From the NCBI GenBank assembly GCA_027596195.1, contig JADGJG010000212.1, positions 1-31,008 of the forward strand: a stretch of DNA of 31,008 nucleotides. The letters are read 5' to 3'. The translations under genes and the position numbers were made by a program. Positions 12,783-25,203 of this stretch are shown in pieces; position 1 is the first letter of the stretch, and the number at the start of each line of letters is the position of its first letter. The notes beneath the pieces are model-generated. The model saw only the letters and a program-made list of their open reading frames with translations. It was not told the origin of the DNA and ran no database searches. Source of the stretch: Podochytrium sp. JEL0797 (taxonomy: Eukaryota > Chytridiomycota > Chytridiomycetes > Chytridiales > Chytriomycetaceae).

Positions 12783-13226
12783 TTATCCCAACATCTCGCG
12801 ATTCTTTGCCTCGAGCGACTGGAATACAAGATGAGAATCCTGCAGATATCACACTTAGCCAACCAAAGGCGCTGCATACCTTCTGATATGTCACGGACGA
12901 TTGGCTGAAAATGCGGTCGCTCTCTGGAATCTTGTTTTTCCTGTACTTTGTTTCGACCCTGGTTCCGTGCACATAGCCATCGTAACCCTTCACAATGTTT
13001 CCATTCGGATCGTCGAGATAGGAGCCCTCGTATGTGTAGATGTTTGCCTCGATGGTGGCGAGCTGTCGGTCCAGTTGCTTCTTCTTTGCGAGGAGGTCCT
13101 GCAGCTCCTTCTCGACCAGGGAGAGTTTCTAGGGGAATCCTAGTTAGCTTAATAGCGGTGCATTGGTTATGTTCATACCTCCGCCTTCTGTGCATCGAGG
13201 GGTGCTGGTTGGCCGGGTTGCTGCAT
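12783..13226 (-). CDS. EAF6: Eaf6, NuA4/MYST histone acetyltransferase subunit
   Basis: Small subunit shared by NuA4 and related histone acetyltransferase complexes. Exons 13226-13179, 13128-12880 and 12818-12783 (minus) give 110 aa, with introns of 50 and 61 nt. The N-terminal part is a coiled coil (KLSLVEKELQDLLAKKKQLD). It leads into the family signature IEANIYTYEGSYLDDPNGNI, then VKGYDGYV and the C-terminal IPESDRIFSQSSVTYQ. The length and order fit Eaf6/MEAF6. The start codon is 32 bp from the divergent Rpt1 start, so the pair probably shares a promoter. Confidence 0.92.
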
Positions 13227-13258
13227 TTTTCGAACCAAAAAAACCAAGTCCCAATCCG
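13227..13258. promoter_or_regulatory. 32-bp divergent start-to-start gap, Eaf6 / Rpt1
   Basis: Only 32 bp separate the Eaf6 ATG (minus, 13226) from the Rpt1 ATG (plus, 13259). The stretch is A-rich. Transcription starts for at least one gene must therefore lie inside the other gene, or the 5' UTRs are nearly absent. Confidence 0.6.
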
Positions 13259-15213
<1,955 letters not shown>

Positions 15214-15292
15214 AGAAACTCGGTTGTGTCCTCTCGTGTTTGTTTTTTGCCTTGTTGGCGTCCCCGAAGAATAAATCACTTGTTGCTCCAAT

Positions 15293-15697
15293 CTATGTTT
15301 CGTTTTTGCCCGTCCCCTTCCCACTATTGCCCTTCCCCTTCCCCTTCGCTTCCACGAATCCTTTCCCCTTCTTGCCCGCCCCCTCTACAAATACTTCCGG
15401 GGGAAAAAAAGAGGATCCTCGATCGTCGTAATCCCATTTTCCGTCTCTGTGCTTCCAAAGACTTTCGAAGAAGGCACCAACCGGAATCTCCACAGCCGCC
15501 AAACTCACGTCCAACTCCTCTTTTCCGTGTTGCGTACGGATGAACAGATCCCATTCAAAAATCAATTCAAAGGCATTACCTTCACCATCGTCATCGGTTT
15601 CCGAACCGGAATCCATCCTCCTCCCCCTTTTCGGATACGCTTTCGCAAGGGTTTTGAATTCGATTCGGAGTGCATCGCTGGGACCCAGTCGAAACAT
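15293..15697 (-). CDS. Hypothetical protein, 134 aa, single exon
   Basis: Not recognised. This uninterrupted minus-strand frame begins at an ATG preceded by an in-frame stop and lies 31 bp downstream of the SFT2 stop. It reads MFRLGPSDALRIEFKTLAK, then an acidic patch (SGSETDDDGEG), a mixed hydrophobic/charged core (FELIFEWDLFIRT, VSLAAVEIPVGAFFESLW) and a Gly/Lys-rich low-complexity tail. The core has coding-like composition, but the very small gap to SFT2 leaves almost no promoter. It may be a real small gene or part of the convergent 3' UTRs. There is no other gene in 15214-15728. Confidence 0.35.
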   Translation of the reverse strand: MFRLGPSDALRIEFKTLAKAYPKRGRRMDSGSETDDDGEGNAFELIFEWDLFIRTQHGKEELDVSLAAVEIPVGAFFESLWKHRDGKWDYDDRGSSFFPPEVFVEGAGKKGKGFVEAKGKGKGNSGKGTGKNET

Positions 15698-15728
15698 TTC
15701 CGAGATTTGTACTTATTTATTTCGAAAT

Positions 15729-16546
15729 TTAAGTCATCATCCCTCCAAAGCAGTTTTTGATGAGATCACGGGCATATGGAATATAGGAAGCAGAGTACCT
15801 GAAAGCCAAAGAAAAAAGTGGGGGGTCAACACGCGTGGAATCCCATCACAAACAAAACAAAAACCCAAACGCACCAGAACAACGCGAGCCATTGAATAAT
15901 GCAGCAAATCAGGGTGAGGATGAAACTGTGCAGCGTGAAGGCGACAATGAACGTAGCCACCATGGAGCAAATGAAAATAATTGCAGCAACGAGTCTCGTG
16001 GGGTCAAACATTTTCTACACAAACATAAAAGTTAGATGATAGAGGTTCAGCATTTCCGTTGCAGCAATTTTCGCGGGCACGGGCAACTCATGAACGCACT
16101 TGAAATTGCTTGATAAATCCGACCAGGAATCCAGTCGCAGACAGAGACACAATGTTTCCAAACGTGTACATGACGGCAAATCCAGCCGTGTTTCCAGAAA
16201 TCAACATGATCGTGGACTGCAGTGTGGATTCATCATCAGTTTCGACAATCCCCCCCAATTTACAACGACGGTGGAAGGGATCTCTCACCAAGATGCTCAA
16301 CAAAAACCCGATTCCGAAGCAGATACCTAGTAAAAGGCTGGGGGTTCAATCGCAGCTTGCTGATTTTCCCAAGAAGGGGTTCATTACCGAATCCGTAAAA
16401 TCGCTGCGTTCGGGTGAGCTTGAATCCACCGCACATATCCTCCAACCCAGACGGGTCGCTTCCTCCAACGCCCTGCAATAAGTGGGTTCAGTATCCGAAG
16501 GGTGCGGTAACGAGGAACGCACTGGTAAGTAATCCGTGATGGGCAT
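15729..16546 (-). CDS. SFT2: SFT2, Golgi tetraspanning membrane protein
   Basis: Small four-helix membrane protein of the Golgi, implicated in endosome-to-Golgi retrograde vesicle fusion. Six exons (16546-16523, 16472-16388, 16326-16289, 16216-16100, 16014-15875, 15798-15729, minus) give 157 aa. Introns are 50-85 nt and all keep phase. The short N-terminal tail is followed by FKLTRTQRFYGFGICFGIGF, AGFAVMYTFGNIVSLSATGF, KQFQKMFDPTRLVAA and the family C-terminus YSASYIPYARDLIKNCFG. Four hydrophobic segments are evident. The first exon is only 24 nt. It is transcribed in the same direction as PMT2, 144 bp after the PMT2 stop. Confidence 0.92.
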
Positions 16547-16690
16547 TTTTGTTTCACTTGAAGAAAAGTTCAAAAGGGTGAAAACACGGCGAGAATCGCA
16601 GCAAAAGCCCCACGATTCCAAATCCCCAGAGATCATCCAATTATTTATCGCCCCGCAACAACAATCCCAAACCCGCCCCCGAAAAAAAAA

Positions 16691-19681
16691 TCAATCATAA
16701 AGATTCCAAGTCGAAACCCACTTCCGATCCTTCCACTGCAACGCCGGCCCTTCCATCCCAAACACAAAATCGCTATAAAACACAAACACCCCAATCACAG
16801 CCGCACACAGCCCCAACAGAATCATAGCGTGCAAAATCTTGCCCAACCGTTTGCCCACGTGGTCCGTCACGAAGGCAAACAGGATGATGGCGAAATAGAG
16901 GGCTGGGAAGTAGTGGTGCAGGTACATGACGCGGCCCATGATGAAGAAGGGGAGGTAGTGCAGGAACCAGCCGAGGACGCCGACTTTCCCGGCGAAGAGG
17001 AAGTCGTCGAGTTCAGCTACGCGTCGGGGAAAAGCAATGAGGAACAGACAAACGTAATAAGTATAGAGAAATATTCACCGGCATTCTTCCAATCACCACA
17101 CTGCCTCTGCGCGCGCACAGCATACACAAAACAAACGAGCGCAAACACTCCCAACGAAGCAGTCGATCCGATCCAAATCACCGGGTTCCCCACGAGATAA
17201 AACTTGATTTTGTCGTCGCCCCATCCACACATTCTCATTCCGACTTGCATCAAGGGCCATTGGTGTGGCAGGGAGGTCAGCGCGTCGGGTTCTTTGGTCG
17301 GGTCCGGGGTCAAGGCGTTGTTGGAGGTCCACATGGCAATGTTGAGGTCGATAAAGTCGCGCCAGAAGCTTTGGGGGTAGTCTGTGGCTTCTCCGGGTGG
17401 CACTGTTTGGAGGAGGAGGTAGTCAGCGATCGAATCACAATCAGCGGGATAAAAAAAAAGGTCATACGCAATTCATTCCAATGTTGCTCCACGTTCCACA
17501 AGTTTCCAGTCTTGGTCGTGTCATTGGACTTATCGCAATACACTTCGGCCTGGTCAAAGCCCCACTTGGGCAGGTTCTTGCCGTCCCCAGAGTGGAGAAG
17601 ACATCCCAAAACGGTGTGACGCAACGCGAAACGCGTCGTCATGGATCTGACTTCGCGGAGTTCGCCCTCGACTTGAGGACGTTGGTCCTATTCAGAATGA
17701 AAATCAAATGTCAGAAACGGAAGCGGCGGTTCAAAGAGAAAACACACCTTGACAATCTCCACCGTCCACCAGTCATTCTGGTCATTCCATGTCGTATTCC
17801 CATATCCACTGACTTCATACTGAGCCTTCGTGAGAGGCGCAACCACCGCGTGACTGTGCAGCGACTTTCGAGTTTGCTCATGAGCTACCCAAAACAAAAA
17901 TCAGAAATCCGCCATTTGAAGCACCATAAAAACTCCACAAACTCAACTCAATCTGATCTTGTCTCCCTCATAAAGGTACCGAATCTCCCCCTCCGCAGGC
18001 ATCGCTTCGTCCACGGGGGTGCTCACGATCCAATGGTTGTTGCTGTCCTTGTGGTGATAACAGGTGACCTGCTGTTGCTCGGATCCGGAAACATCAGGCG
18101 GATACACTTGCACGTGGGAGTGGAGAAGTCCTCCACCGCGTGCGTTGTTTTTGAGCGTAATTTTGGATCCGAACGCGATGGCTGTCGAAGACAAAAAGCA
18201 AAAATAAGGAAACAAGGAAACAGTTGCAAACAAATTTTAAAACTGAAAACAAGGGCGTACAAATCGGATTCTCGTGGAAATTGTTGCCTTGCAAATTCGC
18301 TTGAAACAAGGAACTCATTTGAGCGTCGCCTTCTCCAGACTCGTTCAGGATTTTGAAGTGGGCCCAGAAGCAAGCGACATACACGGCCATTGGCAAGAGG
18401 ATCAAGAAAATGATTCGAATGAACCAGTGATAGGCGTATTTGCGCTGTGCAAAAACAATAAGACCCGACCCCTGGTTGAAAATGTCAAAACACAATCGAA
18501 AACTCAACTGCAGGCATTTTGAGGTCTCCCAGCATGACCCACAAATCTTCGAGTGTGTTCAACCCGACGAGAGCAATCACGAAAAGACCAATCCATTTGA
18601 CACTGGCGGGGTGGGGGAAAATCGTCAGTTCCTGGAACCAGGCCCCGCCCAGAAAACAAAACGAACGCGTCGCAAATCTGAATCACCTCAAGCACGCGCC
18701 AAGAGAAAGACCCGTAAACGCCATCCACACATGCCATCTGTACGACAAGGGTTCCATCTTTTGGTAGTTGCGGAACACGACCAAACAGTACGCCGCGAGG
18801 GCTGTAAAGAACAGCAACATAGAATCAAGCAAGATAAATCTACTGATCGACAAGAGAGCGACGTCTAAATCCCAACATTTTGTTAAACGAATTGTCCCCC
18901 CGTACGGAGAGGAACTCTCAACCACGCACCCAACATAACCATCAACGCCAAGAATACGCTCGCCAATACACTCAATTTGAGCTGAAGACCCGTATAAAAT
19001 CCGAGTGGGACCATCAATGTGCCAATCAGCGAGCAGAAGGCCCGCATTCCGGTGTAATTCAAATCGGCCGGATATGTCTCGCCCGACTCGAACTTGAATT
19101 GCCCGTCGTAGCCGACAAACAAGCCTGACGCTCCGAGCAGCATCTTTCCAAGAGGTGGATGCACATCGTGGTAGAAGTGGCGTTTGATGTAGAAGCTGGC
19201 AAACTTTCTGTTTGTTTTGGTTGGCGCATGGGGCGATTAGCGAAAAGCTGATGCGATAGACGGTCAATAACGAACCCAAAGTGCGCTTCGTCCCTGTTGG
19301 AATCGAAAGAAAGCTGTGTCAGTGTGAACGGAGATATTGGAATCTTGCCTTACCAAACCACGAAATCCGCAAATCCGAGCTTGTACATGCGCGTAAACAA
19401 GGCAGCAGCTGTCAAGAGCAGCCCGATATATGGCACAAGCGCATTCGTCTTCTTGACCACTTTCTTTGGCTGGGACGGGCATCAGAATGGGCTGGTCGAG
19501 ATTGCAACCTACGCACCTTGTTTTTGGCCTGGGGATCCGCGTCGCTTTTGACATCGGCCGCCTTAGGCTTTACTGCTTCGAGCTTTGGCTCCGGTGCCTT
19601 GTCTCCCGCGTTGGCGCGCTTCCGCAACTCGGGATCAGTCGGTGTCATTTTCGAGAGAAAACTGGAATCGACCCCTGGCAT
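16691..19681 (-). CDS. PMT2: Protein O-mannosyltransferase, PMT2 family
   Basis: ER multi-pass enzyme that transfers mannose from dolichol-phosphate-mannose to Ser/Thr of secretory proteins. Twelve exons (19681-19517, 19469-19354, 19293-19276, 19207-18930, 18864-18687, 18602-18509, 18444-18261, 18181-17948, 17884-17748, 17687-17468, 17402-17079, 17016-16691, minus) give 757 aa, near yeast Pmt2. The first luminal loop carries [16 protein letters not shown] and [15 protein letters not shown] with the catalytic Asp-Glu. [20 protein letters not shown] follows, then MIR repeats ([46 protein letters not shown]) and C-terminal membrane helices including [16 protein letters not shown]. The 18-nt exon 3 encodes the core DEAHF. 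The N-terminal 60 residues are charged and cytosolic. Two donors are GTTGAG, a weak but usable form. Confidence 0.93.
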
Positions 19682-19952
19682 TACTGGCACAGGCACTTGG
19701 TCGCGAAATGCCAAGTCCCCAGATTCTTGCAATATTGTTTATTCGGAATTTTGATGAGAATAGGAAACGAGAGTATGGACGTGACAAAGAAACCCGTCCT
19801 CTGATCGAATCAACATATATTCTTCAAGCACCGCACATAACGGTAAAAGAAACCTTAATAACATAATATGACAAAGATTCCTTCGCGTTTGTGTAGTGCA
19901 TTTTTCGACCGACTTTCGCAAACGCGCAACTCTTTGAAAAAACCCCAGCAAA
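19682..19952. promoter_or_regulatory. Divergent promoter region, PMT2 / proteasome alpha4
   Basis: This 271-bp head-to-head intergenic stretch separates PMT2 (minus) from the proteasome alpha4 gene (plus). It is AT-rich toward the alpha4 side. No defined element, including a proteasome-associated control element, was recognised by eye. Confidence 0.45.
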
Positions 19953-21108
19953 ATGAGCTACGACCGGTGCGTTGGATCCCTTGGCCACCAGGCAGCACAA
20001 CTGACCTTCTCTCCGCAGTGCCTTGACTGTCTTCTCACCCGACGGACACCTCTTCCAAGTCGAATACGTGCGTATAAACTAGAAGAGAAAGCAAGCGATG
20101 TTTCCTAATACTTTCCCAGGCCGTCGAAGCCGTGCGCAAGGGCACGTGTGCGGTAACTACTCCCCTCTCCTCGGGATGCATCTGACTTGTTTTCAGGTTG
20201 GCGTGCGCGGCCAAAACCTCGTCGTTCTCGGCGTGGAAAAGAAAACAACCCAGAAGCTGCAGGACCCGAGGACCGTGCGCAAAATTGCCCTTCTCGACGA
20301 CCACGTGTGCATGGCCTTTGCCGGTGCGTAAAGAGTTATACTAGGGGAGTAATCCTAACCCGTTTCTAGGCCTCAACGCCGACGCCAGGGTCCTCATCAA
20401 CAAGGCCCGCATCGAGTGCCAGTCGCACCGTCTGACGGTCGAAGACCCCGTCTCCATCGAATACATCACGCGTTACATTGCCGGCGTGCAGCAGGTTCAA
20501 AGCGAATCCATCCTTGCTCCCTCCCATCCCACCCACTCACATTCCCCTTTTACGGCCGTCAGAAATACACGCAGAGTGGTGGTGTCCGTCCCTTTGGAAT
20601 CTCAACCCTCATTATCGGTTTCGACTCGGACAAGGTTCCAAAGTTATACCAAACCGACCCGTCTGGAATCTACTCAGCGTGGAAGGTACGGCCGCGTGAT
20701 TGGTTTTAACATGTATCAGATCTCCAGGAATACTTATCCATCGCATCCAACCCAAAGGCAAACGCGATCGGTCGCAGCTCAAAGACGGTCCGCGAATTCC
20801 TCGAAAAGAACTACAAAGAGAACATGACGGACGACGACAGCATCAAGCTCACGATCCGCTCACTGTTGGAGGTGTGTTTATCGCTGAGATTTCTTGCGAG
20901 CACAAGCGCGTGTTTGGTTTTGTTCTAACGCGCTTTCTCCATCTCTCAGATTGTTCAAACCGGATCCAAGAACATTGAAGTCTCCGTTATGGGACCCGAC
21001 AGCATCTTGAGAAACTTGACGCCCGAGGAGGTGGAGACGGTGGTGGGAGTGATTGAGGCCGAGAATGCCGCTGAGGCTGCTTCCAAGGCTCCTTCGGCTT
21101 CCAAGTAA
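19953..21108 (+). CDS. PRE6: 20S proteasome subunit alpha4 (PSMA7/Pre6)
   Basis: Structural alpha-ring subunit of the 20S proteasome. Eight exons (19953-19966, 20019-20067, 20120-20152, 20197-20323, 20370-20494, 20563-20685, 20758-20871, 20950-21108) give 247 aa. The alpha signature [19 protein letters not shown] opens the protein. It is followed by [88 protein letters not shown] and [14 protein letters not shown]. The LQDPRTV and EYITRY wording matches alpha4 better than other alpha types. The first exon is 14 nt. The C-terminal Ala/Ser/Lys tail is typical. An AATAAA follows at 21120. Confidence 0.95.
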
Positions 21109-21119
21109 ATCTGAGATCG

Positions 21120-21125
21120 AATAAA
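21120..21125 (+). terminator. Polyadenylation signal AATAAA
   Basis: A canonical AATAAA lies 12 bp after the stop codon of the proteasome alpha4 gene, consistent with a very short 3' UTR. Confidence 0.5.
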
Positions 21126-21152
21126 AAGATTTTGTGCGAATGGATGCTTTGA

Positions 21153-22663
<1,511 letters not shown>

Positions 22664-22814
22664 CTTGTGTTGAGCAATCAAGCCGGAACCTAATTTCTTC
22701 TTGTGTTATATTCTGCTTATTCTCATCGTTTATCGAAATATTATTTTTCAAAAACAAACGCGTCGATAAACATTTATTCGTTTATAAAACTCAACTGTGC
22801 AAAAAAGAAATCGC

Positions 22815-25180
22815 TTACAACAACCCTTGGCGTCTCAAGTCTTTTTGATGTTCGTTCACACGTGAAATAGAAAGAAAGCAAAAGCTGAGCAAAAAATGCA
22901 CACCAAACCCCACAATGAAATCTCCTGCTCACCCTCAAACGTCTTCTTGTTGAACACATTGCCTTCAGCATCCTCGAATTCTTCCATCGCGTCGGCTTTG
23001 AAGGCTTCCGCTTTTTTGGTCGCGTTCAGCTTTTCCCAGACTGCGTGAGTTGTGCGGGAGGGTTAGCACAAAAAGGAACAAATACGAGGATGGCCAAAAA
23101 AAGCTACTTAACGAGTGAATGCGTCCTGGATCTTGGTAATCTCTTGAAAGTGCTTGAGGTTCGGAATTCCGAGACACCTCATACCATGCGCGTGACGCCA
23201 CTCCTATTCCACGGAAAACCCCCCAAATCAACACGCGATATCCCCTCCCCACAAATCCAAAAACACCAACAAACCTGGAAATGACGGTCAAAAGCCTTCC
23301 GCCCCATATACACGAAATTCCCACAAATCTCGCACGGGTACTCGACGCCCAATCCGTGCAGCTTGAACAGCCAGTATGGAATCGGTTTGCCGTCCCACCC
23401 CATCGGCAGTTTGAGCGGGTTGTAGATTTCTCCATTGTCGTCCTTGTTGTCGCCGTCGTCCGCGTCAGAGCCGGCGGCCGAAAAGTCTTCTTCGTCTTCT
23501 TGGCCCCAGTCTTGGAGGTCGTAGGCGGCTTTGGCTTTGTCCTGCGCATTTTTGAGAGAGGTTGAGAAAACGATCCCAAACAGTCATAATGCAATGGTTC
23601 TCACAATCTCATCCGCACTCAACGTTTGCTTCCTCTCCACCAAATCGCGCGTATCTTCCCTCTGCGACGCGACACTCTCACCGAGCTTTTGGATCGTGTA
23701 TTCGAGGAGTTTGACTTGCTTCGACGATTCGAGGGCCGACGGTGCCGGTTGGGCAGATTCGGCAGGTTTATCACCCTTGGCCAACGCTTCGGTGGCCTTC
23801 TTGTGCTTTCGTCCAGAGAGGTGGCCGTCAAAGACGACTTTTTTGGTAAACTGCTTGGCACCTGGATATTCGTTTTTAATAAGGGAACACAGAGTGTGTG
23901 ATAGAGAGAGGTGGGGAACAAAAGCCAAACTCACAAGCTTCGCAAAACAGCTCCGGATCCGCCATCTCTTCGTCCTGCATGCTCGCCCATTCGGCAGCGT
24001 CCGCTGCAGCAGCTTGTTTGAGCTCGTCGAGGTCCAACAACGGCATGGCGCGTTGGCAGAAGCTTTCGAGGTATTCAATGAGTGCCGCGAGGTATCTGTT
24101 GGAGGGAGGTCATAAGTTTGGGAACGAGATTTCATGGCTTGATGGATTCGATCGATTTGAAGGGGAATCCAGAGGAATCGCGCCGTATCAGCATGCCACA
24201 TGCAAGAGATCCTACCCAGCTCAACCGAATCACTTCAATTCGCGCGCAAGACACTATTGTCGTTCCAAATCCCACACGCGTCGACCGATCTGCGACGCGA
24301 CTCGCTTCGCTCAGCTCCCAAACCGAACCAAACCAAATACGAGCTACGCGCATCGCCTCGCTCGATAATGACACAAAAACCCTACCGCTTATAATCGGCT
24401 GATTTCCGCGTCTCGACAGGAACACCCGACTGGTCCTCGTCAAACTTGTCAAACTGCGACACGTAAGCGAGATAGTTGATTCGCTGCACGTTTTTGAGGT
24501 TCACGTAGAGTTCAAACGGGGCATTGAGATCCAAGAAACGACCGCGAGTCTCTTCTCCAGAGAACATGTTTTCGATTTCTGAGAACCGCAAACATGAGCG
24601 AACGAATTTCGGCAACAACGAAACCAAAACACGAAACCTTCGGCCTCGACCTCCTCGTCCACCTTGGCCACCTCCATCTCTAAGATCTCAACCTTTTCGT
24701 CTGGGTGCCTGCGGTGGTGGTCTTTGATGTCCTTCAATCTGTCGTAAAACTCTGAGAAATCGGTCGAGTTTCCTGCGTTTGAGATGGATTCGATTTCTGC
24801 CTTGCGGACACTAGAATGGATCGGTCGGGTTAACTCGGTTGGCGAATTCGGGTTTGTTGAAATGAAAGCGCAGTCGAACGGACCCAGATTCGTCGGCGTA
24901 GGAGGTCACGAGCAGCTTGCTCAGGGCCTGGATCCTTTCTGTGGGTGGTGTTAGTTATGGATACTTCAAGAAAGAGTGGGGAACCACTCACGCAGGTGTT
25001 TGTTGATGCGGTGCTGCTGGATCAGCTTATCGATGTACTAATAATTGGTAGTGTTAGACGGTACAGTACAACGGTAAAAGAAGAACCAACCTTCTTGTGC
25101 CTTGTGGCCATTTCCACGGCAATCTGCTCCTGAAGCCGTTCGACCAATTCGTGGTTCTTGCGCTGGTCCTCCAGAAACAT
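22815..25180 (-). CDS. SF3A3: Splicing factor SF3A3 (SF3a60/Prp9), copy 1
   Basis: Subunit of SF3a in the U2 snRNP, needed for prespliceosome assembly. Eleven exons (25180-25091, 25037-24992, 24938-24884, 24810-24638, 24578-24386, 24095-23935, 23861-23605, 23541-23275, 23203-23113, 23040-22933, 22840-22815, minus) give 488 aa, near the human 501. The N-terminus is [17 protein letters not shown]. It is followed by [37 protein letters not shown], a coiled, charged middle, then [20 protein letters not shown]. The matrin-type C2H2 finger is [19 protein letters not shown] continuing into [15 protein letters not shown]. It ends DLRRQGLL with a TAA stop. Intron 5 (24096-24385, 290 nt) is unusually long. 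The start is 23 bp from the divergent eIF4A-III start. Confidence 0.95.
24096..24385 (-). other. Long conserved intron 5 of SF3A3 copy 1
   Basis: This 290-nt intron sits among introns of 53-92 nt. From 24096 to about 24378 I see no difference from the copy at 28505-28787, although nearby exons and other introns of the two copies differ. This could mark an intron-hosted RNA or regulatory element. I could not identify C/D or H/ACA boxes with confidence. Confidence 0.5.
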
Positions 25181-25203
25181 TTCTCTGTTTATTTTTTTTA
25201 AAA
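25181..25203. promoter_or_regulatory. 23-bp divergent start gap, SF3A3 / eIF4A-III, copy 1
   Basis: Only 23 bp, mostly T and A, separate the SF3A3 ATG (minus) from the eIF4A-III ATG (plus). The same arrangement is preserved exactly in the second unit (29590-29612). Promoter elements must overlap coding sequence on one or both sides. Confidence 0.6.

Noticed and set aside
17397..18356. 319-codon plus-strand open frame
   Set aside because: It lies antisense to seven phased PMT2 exons with MIR repeats and has no domain of its own.
24132..24452. Minus-strand 106-codon open frame across SF3A3 exon 5/intron 5
   Set aside because: It is read-through of the intron in an exon-adjacent frame. The SF3A3 exon chain explains the region and the translation resembles no family.
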